64,000 bases of DNA, from NCBI GenBank assembly GCA_028290285.1, contig JAQGKD010000096.1:208588-272587 (forward strand). The letters run 5' to 3'. Under the pieces are notes generated by a model. It saw only the letters and a program-made list of their open reading frames with translations. It was not told the DNA's origin and searched no databases. The first letter of the stretch is position 1. Every line of letters begins with the position of its first letter. Shown one piece after another: positions 42,727 through 49,840 of this stretch. The stretch comes from Hyphomicrobiales bacterium (GTDB taxonomy: Bacteria > Pseudomonadota > Alphaproteobacteria > Rhizobiales > Beijerinckiaceae). A program made the translations under genes and the position numbers.

Positions 42727-44367
42727 ATGTCCGACACACTTCGCCTCGCGCTGCCGCGCATCGATGCCGCGCAGTCGCAGAAACATGTCACGCATAATGA
42801 AGCGCTGGCGCTGATCGATGCTTGCGTTCATCTTTCCGTCGTCGATCGCAACCGCCTTTCTCCTCCGGGAAATCCGGCGGAGGGAAGCCGCTATCTTATT
42901 GGCGCTCAGCCCACCGGCGCTTTTGCAGGTCATGGCGGCGCTGTCGCGAGCTATGAGGATGGCGCCTGGCGGTTCCTCGCGCCACGCGCCGGATGGCGTG
43001 CTTATGTGGAAAGCGAAAGCAAATTGTTCGTATTCGACGGCACAGCCTGGCGCTCGGTCGCGCCCGACGTGACAGCTCTGCAAAACCTTCAGTTCGTGGG
43101 ACTGGGCACCACGGCGAATGCCGGCAATCCGCTTTCGGCCAAGTTGAATGCGACCTTGTTCACGGCCTTGCAGACGACGGAAGGCGGCACAGGCGATCTT
43201 CGTTTCAAGCTCAACAAGCAGCAGGCCACCGGCATTGTCTCTCAGCTCTACCAGTCCAACTATTCGGGGCGCGCTGAAACGGGCCTGATCGGCGATGATC
43301 GTTATCGCATCAAGGTGTCGGCGGATGGTGGAGTCTGGAAGGAGGCGATGACCGTCGATCCCTCGTCGGGACGCGTGTTCTTTCCCAACGGCGTGACCGA
43401 TCAGGTGGCGGCCGCAACGACGACGACGGGTACACCCTCGGCGTTCCAGCTCGCGACCGCGATTGGCGGTCCCATGCCGGAAGGGTGCATCTTCTGGATA
43501 GTCCCGCATGTGCCCAATGCAACGGCGCTGAATGTCGATCCCACCTTGATGGTGATCGGCGTCGATGCCGCGCCATTGCCGTTAAAAAGTTTCGATGGTG
43601 GCGCGCTGCCGCAAGGAGCGCTCGAGGCGAACCGGGCCACGCTCGTTCGAAAAGTCGGCGCGACATATTGCGTCCAGACGCGCCGCTCGCCGCATTCATT
43701 CGTCAACTTGCTGGAAGATGGCGGACGTTTCTGCGGAGTGCCGGAACTCCTCGGCAATGTGGCGACGACCTTCATCGACGGACCCTATATAGGCGTTCAA
43801 AATGGCGCGGTGCGCGCGAGCTTCGGCGTTGCTCGCGTCAATTCGTCCAGTTTCGGCGGCGCCGGTGCGGCCATGCTGCCGCAGGTCGCCGAACTCGTCA
43901 GCAAGATACGCTCCGGCGCTTCGCTTCTGACAGGCTCCGAATTCTTTGTAAGTCAGACGACATCTGGCAATGGCCTGACCGGGGGCGTGACGGTGCAGGG
44001 CGCGAGTTACTACATGCCGCTGAGCGCGACGCGCCAGACAGGCAAGGGCCAGACGACAGCCCTTTATTTCCGCGTCATGTCGGGCAGTCTCATCGTCGGC
44101 CCGACCGACGCTTGTCCCCGCGTGCTCGTGGACGGCGTGAATTACGATCATACCATTGACAGCCCCGATCGCATCTTCACGGCCGCGCACGGCTGGAGAC
44201 ACATGCAGCGCTGGGTGGCGACGCCCGACGGCTATCTGTCAAATTATTGGCCGCTGCGAACGACGCCCGGAACGGTGTTTCTCATGGCGCTGCCCGCTGT
44301 CGTGCCGGGCCTCGAGACGCTGCCTTGGGATATCGGCCCCGTGCCCTCCATGCGATTGTGGAGGTAA
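42727..44367 (+). CDS. DUF2793 tail fibre-like protein
   Basis: The 546-residue protein begins with a DUF2793 domain (about residues 1-125: LALPRIDAAQSQKHVTHNEA, RYLIGAQPTGAFAGHGG, WRFLAPRAGWRAYV). DUF2793 is found in tail fibres of GTA and related phages, where it joins to the baseplate. The remaining 400 residues are beta-prone and include a middle region with FKLNKQQATGIVSQLYQSNY and a C-terminal region unlike anything I recognise, likely the recipient-binding part. Start at 42727 has AAAAGGAAG upstream. Confidence 0.85.
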   Translation: MSDTLRLALPRIDAAQSQKHVTHNEALALIDACVHLSVVDRNRLSPPGNPAEGSRYLIGAQPTGAFAGHGGAVASYEDGAWRFLAPRAGWRAYVESESKLFVFDGTAWRSVAPDVTALQNLQFVGLGTTANAGNPLSAKLNATLFTALQTTEGGTGDLRFKLNKQQATGIVSQLYQSNYSGRAETGLIGDDRYRIKVSADGGVWKEAMTVDPSSGRVFFPNGVTDQVAAATTTTGTPSAFQLATAIGGPMPEGCIFWIVPHVPNATALNVDPTLMVIGVDAAPLPLKSFDGGALPQGALEANRATLVRKVGATYCVQTRRSPHSFVNLLEDGGRFCGVPELLGNVATTFIDGPYIGVQNGAVRASFGVARVNSSSFGGAGAAMLPQVAELVSKIRSGASLLTGSEFFVSQTTSGNGLTGGVTVQGASYYMPLSATRQTGKGQTTALYFRVMSGSLIVGPTDACPRVLVDGVNYDHTIDSPDRIFTAAHGWRHMQRWVATPDGYLSNYWPLRTTPGTVFLMALPAVVPGLETLPWDIGPVPSMRLWR

Positions 44368-44371
44368 GCAC

Positions 44372-45163
44372 ATGACCGCATCCAATTTCGAGGAATGCCT
44401 GGCCCTGACGATCGCGCAGGAGGGCGGCTACGTCGATCATCCGCGCGATCCCGGGGGAGCCACAAATCTCGGCATCACGCGCGCGGCCCTCGCAGCCGCG
44501 CGCGGACGCCCGGTGACAAAGGCCGAGGTCGCATCTTTGACGCGTCCCGAGGCCGCCGCGATCTATCGGAGTTACTACTGGAACGCCGTTCGCGGCGATG
44601 GTCTGCCGTCGGGGCTCGACGCAGTGCTGTTCGACCATGCGGTCAATTCCGGTTCAGGGACAGCCATACGCATGCTGCAACGGGCTCTCGGCATCCCAGC
44701 CGACGGGGAGATGGGCGCTCCGACTTTGCGCGCAGCCGCGATGGCCGATCCGCGCGACGTGATTTCGAAGTTGTGTCGCGCGCGCCAGGCGTCTCTCGCG
44801 CGGCTGAAGACATTTTCGACTTTCGGAAAGGGGTGGACGCGGCGGATCGCGGAGATCGAACGCTGCGCCCTCGCACTTGCCGAACGAGACCGCGCGCAAC
44901 ATCGCGCGCCCGCCGCGGCCCGGCCGGCCGCATTGATCGAGGAGAGCCTTGTGAGTGCAAATGCAGCAACAACCGACAGCAAGCCCTTCTGGGCGTCGCA
45001 GACCATCTGGTCGTCCATTGCCGTGATCGGATCGTCAGTCACAGGGGCCTTGCTGGCCTGGAGGTCCAACGACATGGCGAGTTTCGGGGCGTCGCTGACG
45101 GCCTTGCTCGGCGGCGTCAACGCCATTGTCGGCCGCTATCGCGGCACGATGCCCATCGGATGA
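44372..45163 (+). CDS. GH108 endolysin with C-terminal membrane (holin-like) segment
   Basis: The 263-residue protein has an N-terminal GH108 muramidase domain (about 1-90) with the catalytic Glu in AQEGGYVDHPRDPGGATNLG and YYWNAVRGDGLPSGLD. A PG_binding_3-like middle (LFDHAVNSGSGTAIRMLQRA) follows, then two hydrophobic segments at the C-terminus (about 207-225 and 236-254). The last part looks like a holin-type membrane domain fused to the lysin. No signal peptide. It should degrade host murein at particle release. Start at 44372 follows GGAGGTAAGCAC. Confidence 0.88.
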   Translation: MTASNFEECLALTIAQEGGYVDHPRDPGGATNLGITRAALAAARGRPVTKAEVASLTRPEAAAIYRSYYWNAVRGDGLPSGLDAVLFDHAVNSGSGTAIRMLQRALGIPADGEMGAPTLRAAAMADPRDVISKLCRARQASLARLKTFSTFGKGWTRRIAEIERCALALAERDRAQHRAPAAARPAALIEESLVSANAATTDSKPFWASQTIWSSIAVIGSSVTGALLAWRSNDMASFGASLTALLGGVNAIVGRYRGTMPIG

Positions 45164-45537
45164 GTGCGACGCTGACGGGTTCGCTCGCGGTGCTGGCCTC
45201 TGTCCTCGGCGCTTTCGCCGGCGGTGCGGTCTGGCACGCGCGCGCCCTCGGTCGCGCCTATGCGGCGGGGCTGGTGGCGGGGCGGGCAGCACTCCAGAGC
45301 GAGTTGGCGGCGGAAGTGGCTGTGCAGGCGCAGGCCTCTAAAGCCGCGCTTGCCGGGGCGCGCTCGGGTATCGCCGCGATGGATCGACGGCATCAGGCCA
45401 TGCAGGAGAAACTCGATGCGCTCGAAGACGACGCGCCCGCGGACGGCGCTGATTCTGGCCTGCACCTTGCCCCTGGCCTCGTGCGCAAGCTCGACGCGAT
45501 TGGTCGTGATCCCGGCGAGCCTCGCAGCGGCCCCTGA
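45160..45537 (+). CDS. Rz-like inner-membrane spanin
   Basis: The 125-residue protein has one N-terminal membrane helix (SLAVLASVLGAFAGGAVWHA, about residues 8-27) and a helical, coiled-coil-prone domain (LQSELAAEVAVQAQASKAAL, IAAMDRRHQAMQEKLDALED). This is the layout of i-spanins that act with an outer-membrane lipoprotein to disrupt the outer membrane in the last lysis step. Start ATG at 45160 overlaps the endolysin stop. A second lysis gene is nested in its 3' half. Sequence similarity to known Rz is not claimed. Confidence 0.75.
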   Translation: MSATLTGSLAVLASVLGAFAGGAVWHARALGRAYAAGLVAGRAALQSELAAEVAVQAQASKAALAGARSGIAAMDRRHQAMQEKLDALEDDAPADGADSGLHLAPGLVRKLDAIGRDPGEPRSGP

Positions 45538-45709
45538 CGCCCTGACGTACCCCTGCGATGCGCCGGTGGCGCTGCCGGAAACGGGACTCAACGTCCCGCA
45601 GATCCTGCGATATTGGGGCCGTGACCGGGTGGCCCTGGCGGATTGTCGTGACCGGCAGGCAAGGCTGGCGGCTTTTGTGCCGGGGCAGGGCGGCCAAACG
45701 TCTGAATAA
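45416..45709 (+). CDS. Rz1-like outer-membrane spanin lipoprotein, nested in the Rz frame
   Basis: Starting at the ATG at 45416, in a different frame within the Rz-like gene, is a 97-residue protein with a lipoprotein signal: basic MRSKTTRPR, hydrophobic TALILACTLPLASC with lipobox LASC (residues 20-23, Cys 23 modified). The mature part is short and has Pro and Cys residues. Nested or overlapping Rz/Rz1 pairs are a well known phage arrangement, which strongly supports both calls. It ends 172 bp past the Rz-like gene. Confidence 0.78.
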   Translation: MRSKTTRPRTALILACTLPLASCASSTRLVVIPASLAAAPDALTYPCDAPVALPETGLNVPQILRYWGRDRVALADCRDRQARLAAFVPGQGGQTSE

Positions 45710-45712
45710 TCG

Positions 45713-45728
45713 TTCATCCCCCATTCAG
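45713..45728 (+). promoter_or_regulatory. Direct repeat TTCAT-N6-TTCAG before the feuN-like gene
   Basis: TTCAT (45713-45717) and TTCAG (45724-45728) repeat with an 11-base period, as expected for tandem half-sites of an OmpR-family regulator. The pair lies 23 bp before the ATG at 45752. Autoregulation by the FeuP-like regulator is a guess from position. Confidence 0.35.
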
Positions 45729-45751
45729 AGGCGCTCCGCCAGGGTGGAGGC

Positions 45752-46075
45752 ATGAGTTCTGTGCTCCTGCCTCTCGCGCTGGCCGCGACCCTTCTCCATC
45801 CGGCAGCCTCCCGACCGGAGGGTGATGAGCGTCGTCGTGTCTGCATGTCGCCTGCGGAAACGCGCGAGAATGTGGTGGCGCACAAGTTGCGCGATCCCAT
45901 GGCGCTGCTGCGCGAGGCGGCGCACGAGACGCGCGCCGAACCGCTCGGCACGCGTCTCTGTCGCTGGAGTGACAGATTCGTGTATGAGATGTCCCTGCTG
46001 CGGCGGGACGGGAAAGTCCTCCGTGTCTATCTCGATGCCCTGTCCGGCGATTCCCTCAGCGCCAGGGACCGATAA
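45752..46075 (+). CDS. feuN: Small exported PepSY-like protein, FeuN-like
   Basis: The 107-residue protein has an N-terminal signal peptide (MSSVLLPLALAATLLHPAAS) and a PepSY-like domain ending VYEMSLLRRDGKVLRVYLDA. It sits directly before a response regulator and a histidine kinase. In Sinorhizobium a small periplasmic protein, FeuN, in the same position restrains the kinase FeuQ. By position and size this is the equivalent, though sequence identity cannot be judged here. It starts 42 bp after the lysis genes and marks the right end of the GTA-like cluster. Confidence 0.65.
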   Translation: MSSVLLPLALAATLLHPAASRPEGDERRRVCMSPAETRENVVAHKLRDPMALLREAAHETRAEPLGTRLCRWSDRFVYEMSLLRRDGKVLRVYLDALSGDSLSARDR

Positions 46076-46099
46076 TTTACTGAGGCGGAGACCGAAAGC

Positions 46100-46777
46100 G
46101 TGCGGCTGCTGGTTGTCGAGGACGACAAGGATCTGAACCGCCAGCTCGTGAGCGCGCTGGAACAGGCCGGCTATGCGATCGACCGCGCGTTCGATGGCGA
46201 GGAGGCCTTGTATCTGGGGCTGAACGAGCCCTATGACGCGGTGGTCCTCGATGTTGGCCTGCCCCTCAAGGACGGGATTTCCGTTCTCGAGGAATGGCGA
46301 AAGAGCGGACGCACCATGCCCGTGCTGATCCTGACCGCCCGCGACCGCTGGAGCGACAAGGTGCAGGGCTTTGACGCGGGCGCCGACGATTACGTCAGCA
46401 AGCCTTTCCATATGGAGGAGGTGCTCGCCCGCTTGCGCGCCCTCGTTCGTCGCGCCGCTGGCCATGCCACGAGCCAACTGACCTGCGGCCCCGTGGGGCT
46501 CGATACCAAGGCCGGGCGGGTCGTCGTGGACGGCGCGCCGATCAAGCTGACCTCGCATGAATATCGCCTGCTCGCTTATTTGATGCACCATTCAGGTCGC
46601 GTGGTGTCGCGCACGGAATTGGTGGAGCATCTTTACGATCAGGATTTCGATCGCGACTCCAATACGATCGAGGTCTTCGTCGGTCGCCTGCGCCGCAAGC
46701 TCGGCGTCGATGTCATCCAGACGGTGCGGGGGCTCGGCTATCTGCTCAGCCCGCCGACCGGCCCGACCGGCGCCTGA
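46100..46777 (+). CDS. feuP: OmpR-family response regulator, FeuP-like
   Basis: The 225-residue regulator has a receiver domain (RLLVVEDDKDLNRQLVSALE, phospho-acceptor Asp in YDAVVLDVGLPLKDG, Lys in VSKPFHMEE) and a winged-helix output domain (LTSHEYRLLAYLMHHSGRVV, TIEVFVGRLRRKLG). GTG start at 46100. It is followed within 3 bp by the kinase. FeuP in rhizobia regulates cyclic glucan export and osmotic adaptation; the assignment to FeuP rests on operon order and the partner kinase type. Confidence 0.75.
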   Translation: MRLLVVEDDKDLNRQLVSALEQAGYAIDRAFDGEEALYLGLNEPYDAVVLDVGLPLKDGISVLEEWRKSGRTMPVLILTARDRWSDKVQGFDAGADDYVSKPFHMEEVLARLRALVRRAAGHATSQLTCGPVGLDTKAGRVVVDGAPIKLTSHEYRLLAYLMHHSGRVVSRTELVEHLYDQDFDRDSNTIEVFVGRLRRKLGVDVIQTVRGLGYLLSPPTGPTGA

Positions 46778-46779
46778 CC

Positions 46780-48165
46780 ATGCTGCCCGCACGTGGCCCG
46801 CGTTCGATCGCCACGCGGCTCTTTCTGTCTGCCGCTTTCTGGAGCGTCGCGGTTCTGCTCATCGCAGGGCTGGTGCTGTCCGCCATCTACCGGCGCACGG
46901 CAGAACAGAGTTTTGATGAACGCCTTGGCGTTTATCTTCGGGCAATCGTCGCGGATGTCGCGACCCCCGGTGACGACACGCGCACGGAGCCCGGACAGCT
47001 CGGCGATCCCCAATTCGAACTCTCGCTTTCCGGCTGGTACTGGCAGATTACCCGGCTTGGGGGCGGGCCGCTGACCGTCAAGGCCTCTCGATCTCTCTTC
47101 GCCTCACGCTTGCCACGGCTCGAGGAACTGGGCGTGCCCGCGCAGGTCGGGGGCTATCGGCGCGGCTATGCCGAGGGGCCCGATGGCCGCAACTTGCGTA
47201 TCGTCGAGCGCGTGATTGAGGTGGACGAGGACGGGCGCTACCTCGTTCAGGTCGCGGCTACGACCGATCAGCTGGACCAAGACATCTGGCGCTTCGAGCT
47301 GGCGCTGGCCGCCACCTTCCTCATTCTCGCCCTCGCGCTGGTCGGCTCCACGCTCTTGCAGGTCCGCTGGGGGCTGCTGCCCCTCCGACGCCTGCAGGAC
47401 CAGGTGGCGACCATCCGGCGCGGCGAGGGAGAGCGCATCGATGGCACGTTCCCACGCGATCTCGCGCCGCTTGCCAGCGAACTCAATCTGCTCATCGCCT
47501 CGAACAGGGAAATCGTGGAGCGTGCGCGCACCCATGTCGGCAATCTCGCCCATGCGCTGAAAACGCCGCTTAGCGTCATCGCAAACGAAGCGGGCGGCGA
47601 TACGACGCCGCTCGCCGACAAGGTCCGCGAGCAGGCGACGCTGATGCGCGACCAGGTGAACTATTATCTCGACAAGGCTCGTGCTGCGGCCCGGTCCAAC
47701 GTGATCGGCAGCGCGACGGACGTTCTTCCAGTTCTCGACGGCCTGATCAGGACATTCGAAAAGATCTATCGAGACCGGGAGATGCGCTTCCACCTGCATG
47801 CTGAGGTTGAGCCGAAGTTTCGCGGTGAAAAGCAGGATCTTGAGGAGATGGTCGGCAATCTGCTCGACAATGCCGGGAAATGGGCTCGCGGCTCGGTCGC
47901 GATCACCCTGTCCCGCGACGACGCGACGCCCCAGGGGGATCACTCATTCCTGATGGTCCTGATCGACGATGACGGCCCTGGCTTGCCGGACTCGCTTCGG
48001 GCCGAGGCCATCGCGCGCGGGCGTCGGCTGGACGAATCGAAGCCCGGGTCAGGCCTCGGACTCTCCATTGTCGCCGATCTCGCGGCGGTCTACGGCGGGA
48101 CTTTCGGCCTCGAAACAAGCCCGGAAGGCGGCCTGAGAGCACGTTTGCGGCTGCCAGCGGCGTAA
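46780..48165 (+). CDS. feuQ: Sensor histidine kinase, FeuQ-like
   Basis: The 461-residue kinase has membrane helices at about 12-36 and 171-190 bordering a periplasmic sensor domain. A HAMP-like linker follows, with the phospho-acceptor His in HVGNLAHALKTPLSV, the PhoQ/FeuQ-type H box with Ala and Lys rather than Glu and Arg. The ATPase domain has GNLLDNAGKWARG, DDDGPGLPD and GSGLGLSIVADLA. It pairs with the regulator before it and probably interacts with the exported PepSY-like protein. Confidence 0.8.
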   Translation: MLPARGPRSIATRLFLSAAFWSVAVLLIAGLVLSAIYRRTAEQSFDERLGVYLRAIVADVATPGDDTRTEPGQLGDPQFELSLSGWYWQITRLGGGPLTVKASRSLFASRLPRLEELGVPAQVGGYRRGYAEGPDGRNLRIVERVIEVDEDGRYLVQVAATTDQLDQDIWRFELALAATFLILALALVGSTLLQVRWGLLPLRRLQDQVATIRRGEGERIDGTFPRDLAPLASELNLLIASNREIVERARTHVGNLAHALKTPLSVIANEAGGDTTPLADKVREQATLMRDQVNYYLDKARAAARSNVIGSATDVLPVLDGLIRTFEKIYRDREMRFHLHAEVEPKFRGEKQDLEEMVGNLLDNAGKWARGSVAITLSRDDATPQGDHSFLMVLIDDDGPGLPDSLRAEAIARGRRLDESKPGSGLGLSIVADLAAVYGGTFGLETSPEGGLRARLRLPAA

Positions 48166-48238
48166 TAGGCAGAAGTTGATGCGGTTGTGACAGATTGCGC
48201 CCTTTGCGGATGGCCGCACGACAGGATAGACAACCCCC

Positions 48239-49345
48239 ATGGTCTGGCTTGCCTTCGCTTTGATGACGGGTGCCGTCGTGCTCGCTGTGCTCTGGCCGCT
48301 CGGCCGGGCGCGGGCCGGGAAGTCGCGCGACCCCGACGTTGCTTTTTACCGCAGTCAGGTCGAGGAGATCGAACGCGATGCCGCACTCGGGCTGCTGACT
48401 CCTGCGGACGCAGAGGCGGCCAAGGCCGAGGCCGCCCGCCGTCTTATGAAAGTTTCGGATGAAGCGATGACCGGGCGAAGCGAGTCGCGCACCGCAGTTC
48501 GCATCGCCGCAGTGCTGGCCCTTGTCGCCATTCCCGCCGTAGCTCTCGCGGTCTATGCGCGCGTTGGCAGTCCCGATTTTCCCGACCTGCCGCTTGCGTC
48601 CCGGCAGGCGGAGCGCTCTCGCTCGCTGACCGTTGACGATGCCCTCGCCAAGATCGAGGGCCATCTGGCGGCCAATCCGGACGACGGGCGTGGCTGGGAA
48701 GTGGTCGGCCCCGTCTACATGCGCCTTGGGAAATTTGAGCAGGGTGCCCATGCGTTTGGCGAGGCAGCCCGCATCCTTGGCGCGACGCCCCAGCGCCTTA
48801 ATTCGCAGGCTGAGGCGCTGGTCTATGCCGCGACGGATACTGTGACGCCGCAGGCGCGCGAGCTTTTTGAAAAAGTGCTGGCAATGAAGGAGGGCGACCC
48901 GACAGCCCGCTTTTATCTGGCTCTGGCGCGAGCACAGTCGGGCGACCGGCAGGGCGCCATCGACGATCTGAACGCACTGGCAGCGGAAAGCCCGGCCGAC
49001 GCACCCTGGCAGAATGTGGTCCGGCAGCGCATCGTCGCGCTCGGCGGCACGCCGCCAGCCGTGAAGGGCGAACCCACTGGCGAGGCAGCCAACGCCTTGC
49101 GCGCGCTGCCGGCCGGCGATCAGCAGGCGGCTATTCGCGGCATGGTGGATGGGCTTGCCGCCCGGCTTGGGCAGGACGGGCGGGACGCCGACGGCTGGTT
49201 GCGCCTGGTGCGGGCCTATGCGGTCTTGAAAGAGCCCGAACTTGCGCGCACAGCCCTTGGAAATGCACGGAAAGCCCTCGGTGACGATCAGGCTGCTTCG
49301 CGCCGCCTCGACGATCTCGCCAGGGAACTCGGACTGGAAGGCTGA
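48239..49345 (+). CDS. ccmI: Cytochrome c biogenesis protein CcmI (CycH)
   Basis: The 368-residue protein has two membrane helices (about 2-20 and 87-105) around a leucine-zipper-like loop (FYRSQVEEIERDAALGLLTP), then periplasmic TPR repeats (GWEVVGPVYMRLGKFEQGAH, ARFYLALARAQSGDRQGAID). CcmI chaperones apocytochrome c and delivers it to CcmFH. First gene of ccmI-E-F-H, all tightly spaced. Confidence 0.92.
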   Translation: MVWLAFALMTGAVVLAVLWPLGRARAGKSRDPDVAFYRSQVEEIERDAALGLLTPADAEAAKAEAARRLMKVSDEAMTGRSESRTAVRIAAVLALVAIPAVALAVYARVGSPDFPDLPLASRQAERSRSLTVDDALAKIEGHLAANPDDGRGWEVVGPVYMRLGKFEQGAHAFGEAARILGATPQRLNSQAEALVYAATDTVTPQARELFEKVLAMKEGDPTARFYLALARAQSGDRQGAIDDLNALAAESPADAPWQNVVRQRIVALGGTPPAVKGEPTGEAANALRALPAGDQQAAIRGMVDGLAARLGQDGRDADGWLRLVRAYAVLKEPELARTALGNARKALGDDQAASRRLDDLARELGLEG

Positions 49346-49348
49346 TCC

Positions 49349-49813
49349 ATGACCCGCAAGGGCCGCCGCCTCACGCTTATTGCCTCCGCGCTCTCGGTCA
49401 TTGCGATCGCGGTGGGACTAGGCCTCTATGCCATGAAGGATGGCGTCGTGTTCTTCGTCACGCCGACGGAACTCGCCGCCAAGACCATGGAAATGCGGCC
49501 GAACGCCAGGATGCGCATCGGTGGACTCGTGTTACCGGGGTCAGTCGTCAAGGATGGAGACCGGCACGTCGCCTTTGCGATCACCGACAATCAGACCGAG
49601 GTGAAGGTCACCTACACGGGGCTGTTGCCAGATCTCTTCCGCGAAGGGCAGGGTGTCGTCGCCGAAGGGGCGCTTGTGGGCGGCGTGTTCCAGGCAGACA
49701 TCGTACTGGCCAAGCACGACGAGAAATATATGCCGCGTGAAGTCGCGGACAGTCTGAAAAAGCAGGGCGTTTGGCATGAAGACGGGCAGGGCGCGAAGAC
49801 CGCGCAGCCCTGA
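49349..49813 (+). CDS. ccmE: Heme chaperone CcmE (CycJ)
   Basis: The 154-residue membrane-anchored chaperone has one N-terminal helix ([20 protein letters not shown]), an OB-fold periplasmic domain ([31 protein letters not shown]) and the heme-binding motif [10 protein letters not shown] with the covalent His and the Tyr four residues later. It carries heme from CcmC to CcmF. Starts 3 bp after ccmI. Confidence 0.95.
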   Translation: MTRKGRRLTLIASALSVIAIAVGLGLYAMKDGVVFFVTPTELAAKTMEMRPNARMRIGGLVLPGSVVKDGDRHVAFAITDNQTEVKVTYTGLLPDLFREGQGVVAEGALVGGVFQADIVLAKHDEKYMPREVADSLKKQGVWHEDGQGAKTAQP

Positions 49814-49840
49814 GGCGATGCCGACATTGAGGGCAGGTTT

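Noticed and set aside
25847..45709. Ordinary integrated prophage
   Set aside because: No integrase, repressor, replication or att signals seen, and gene order follows GTA gp1-gp15 including GTA-specific gp10; still, flanking genome was not available.
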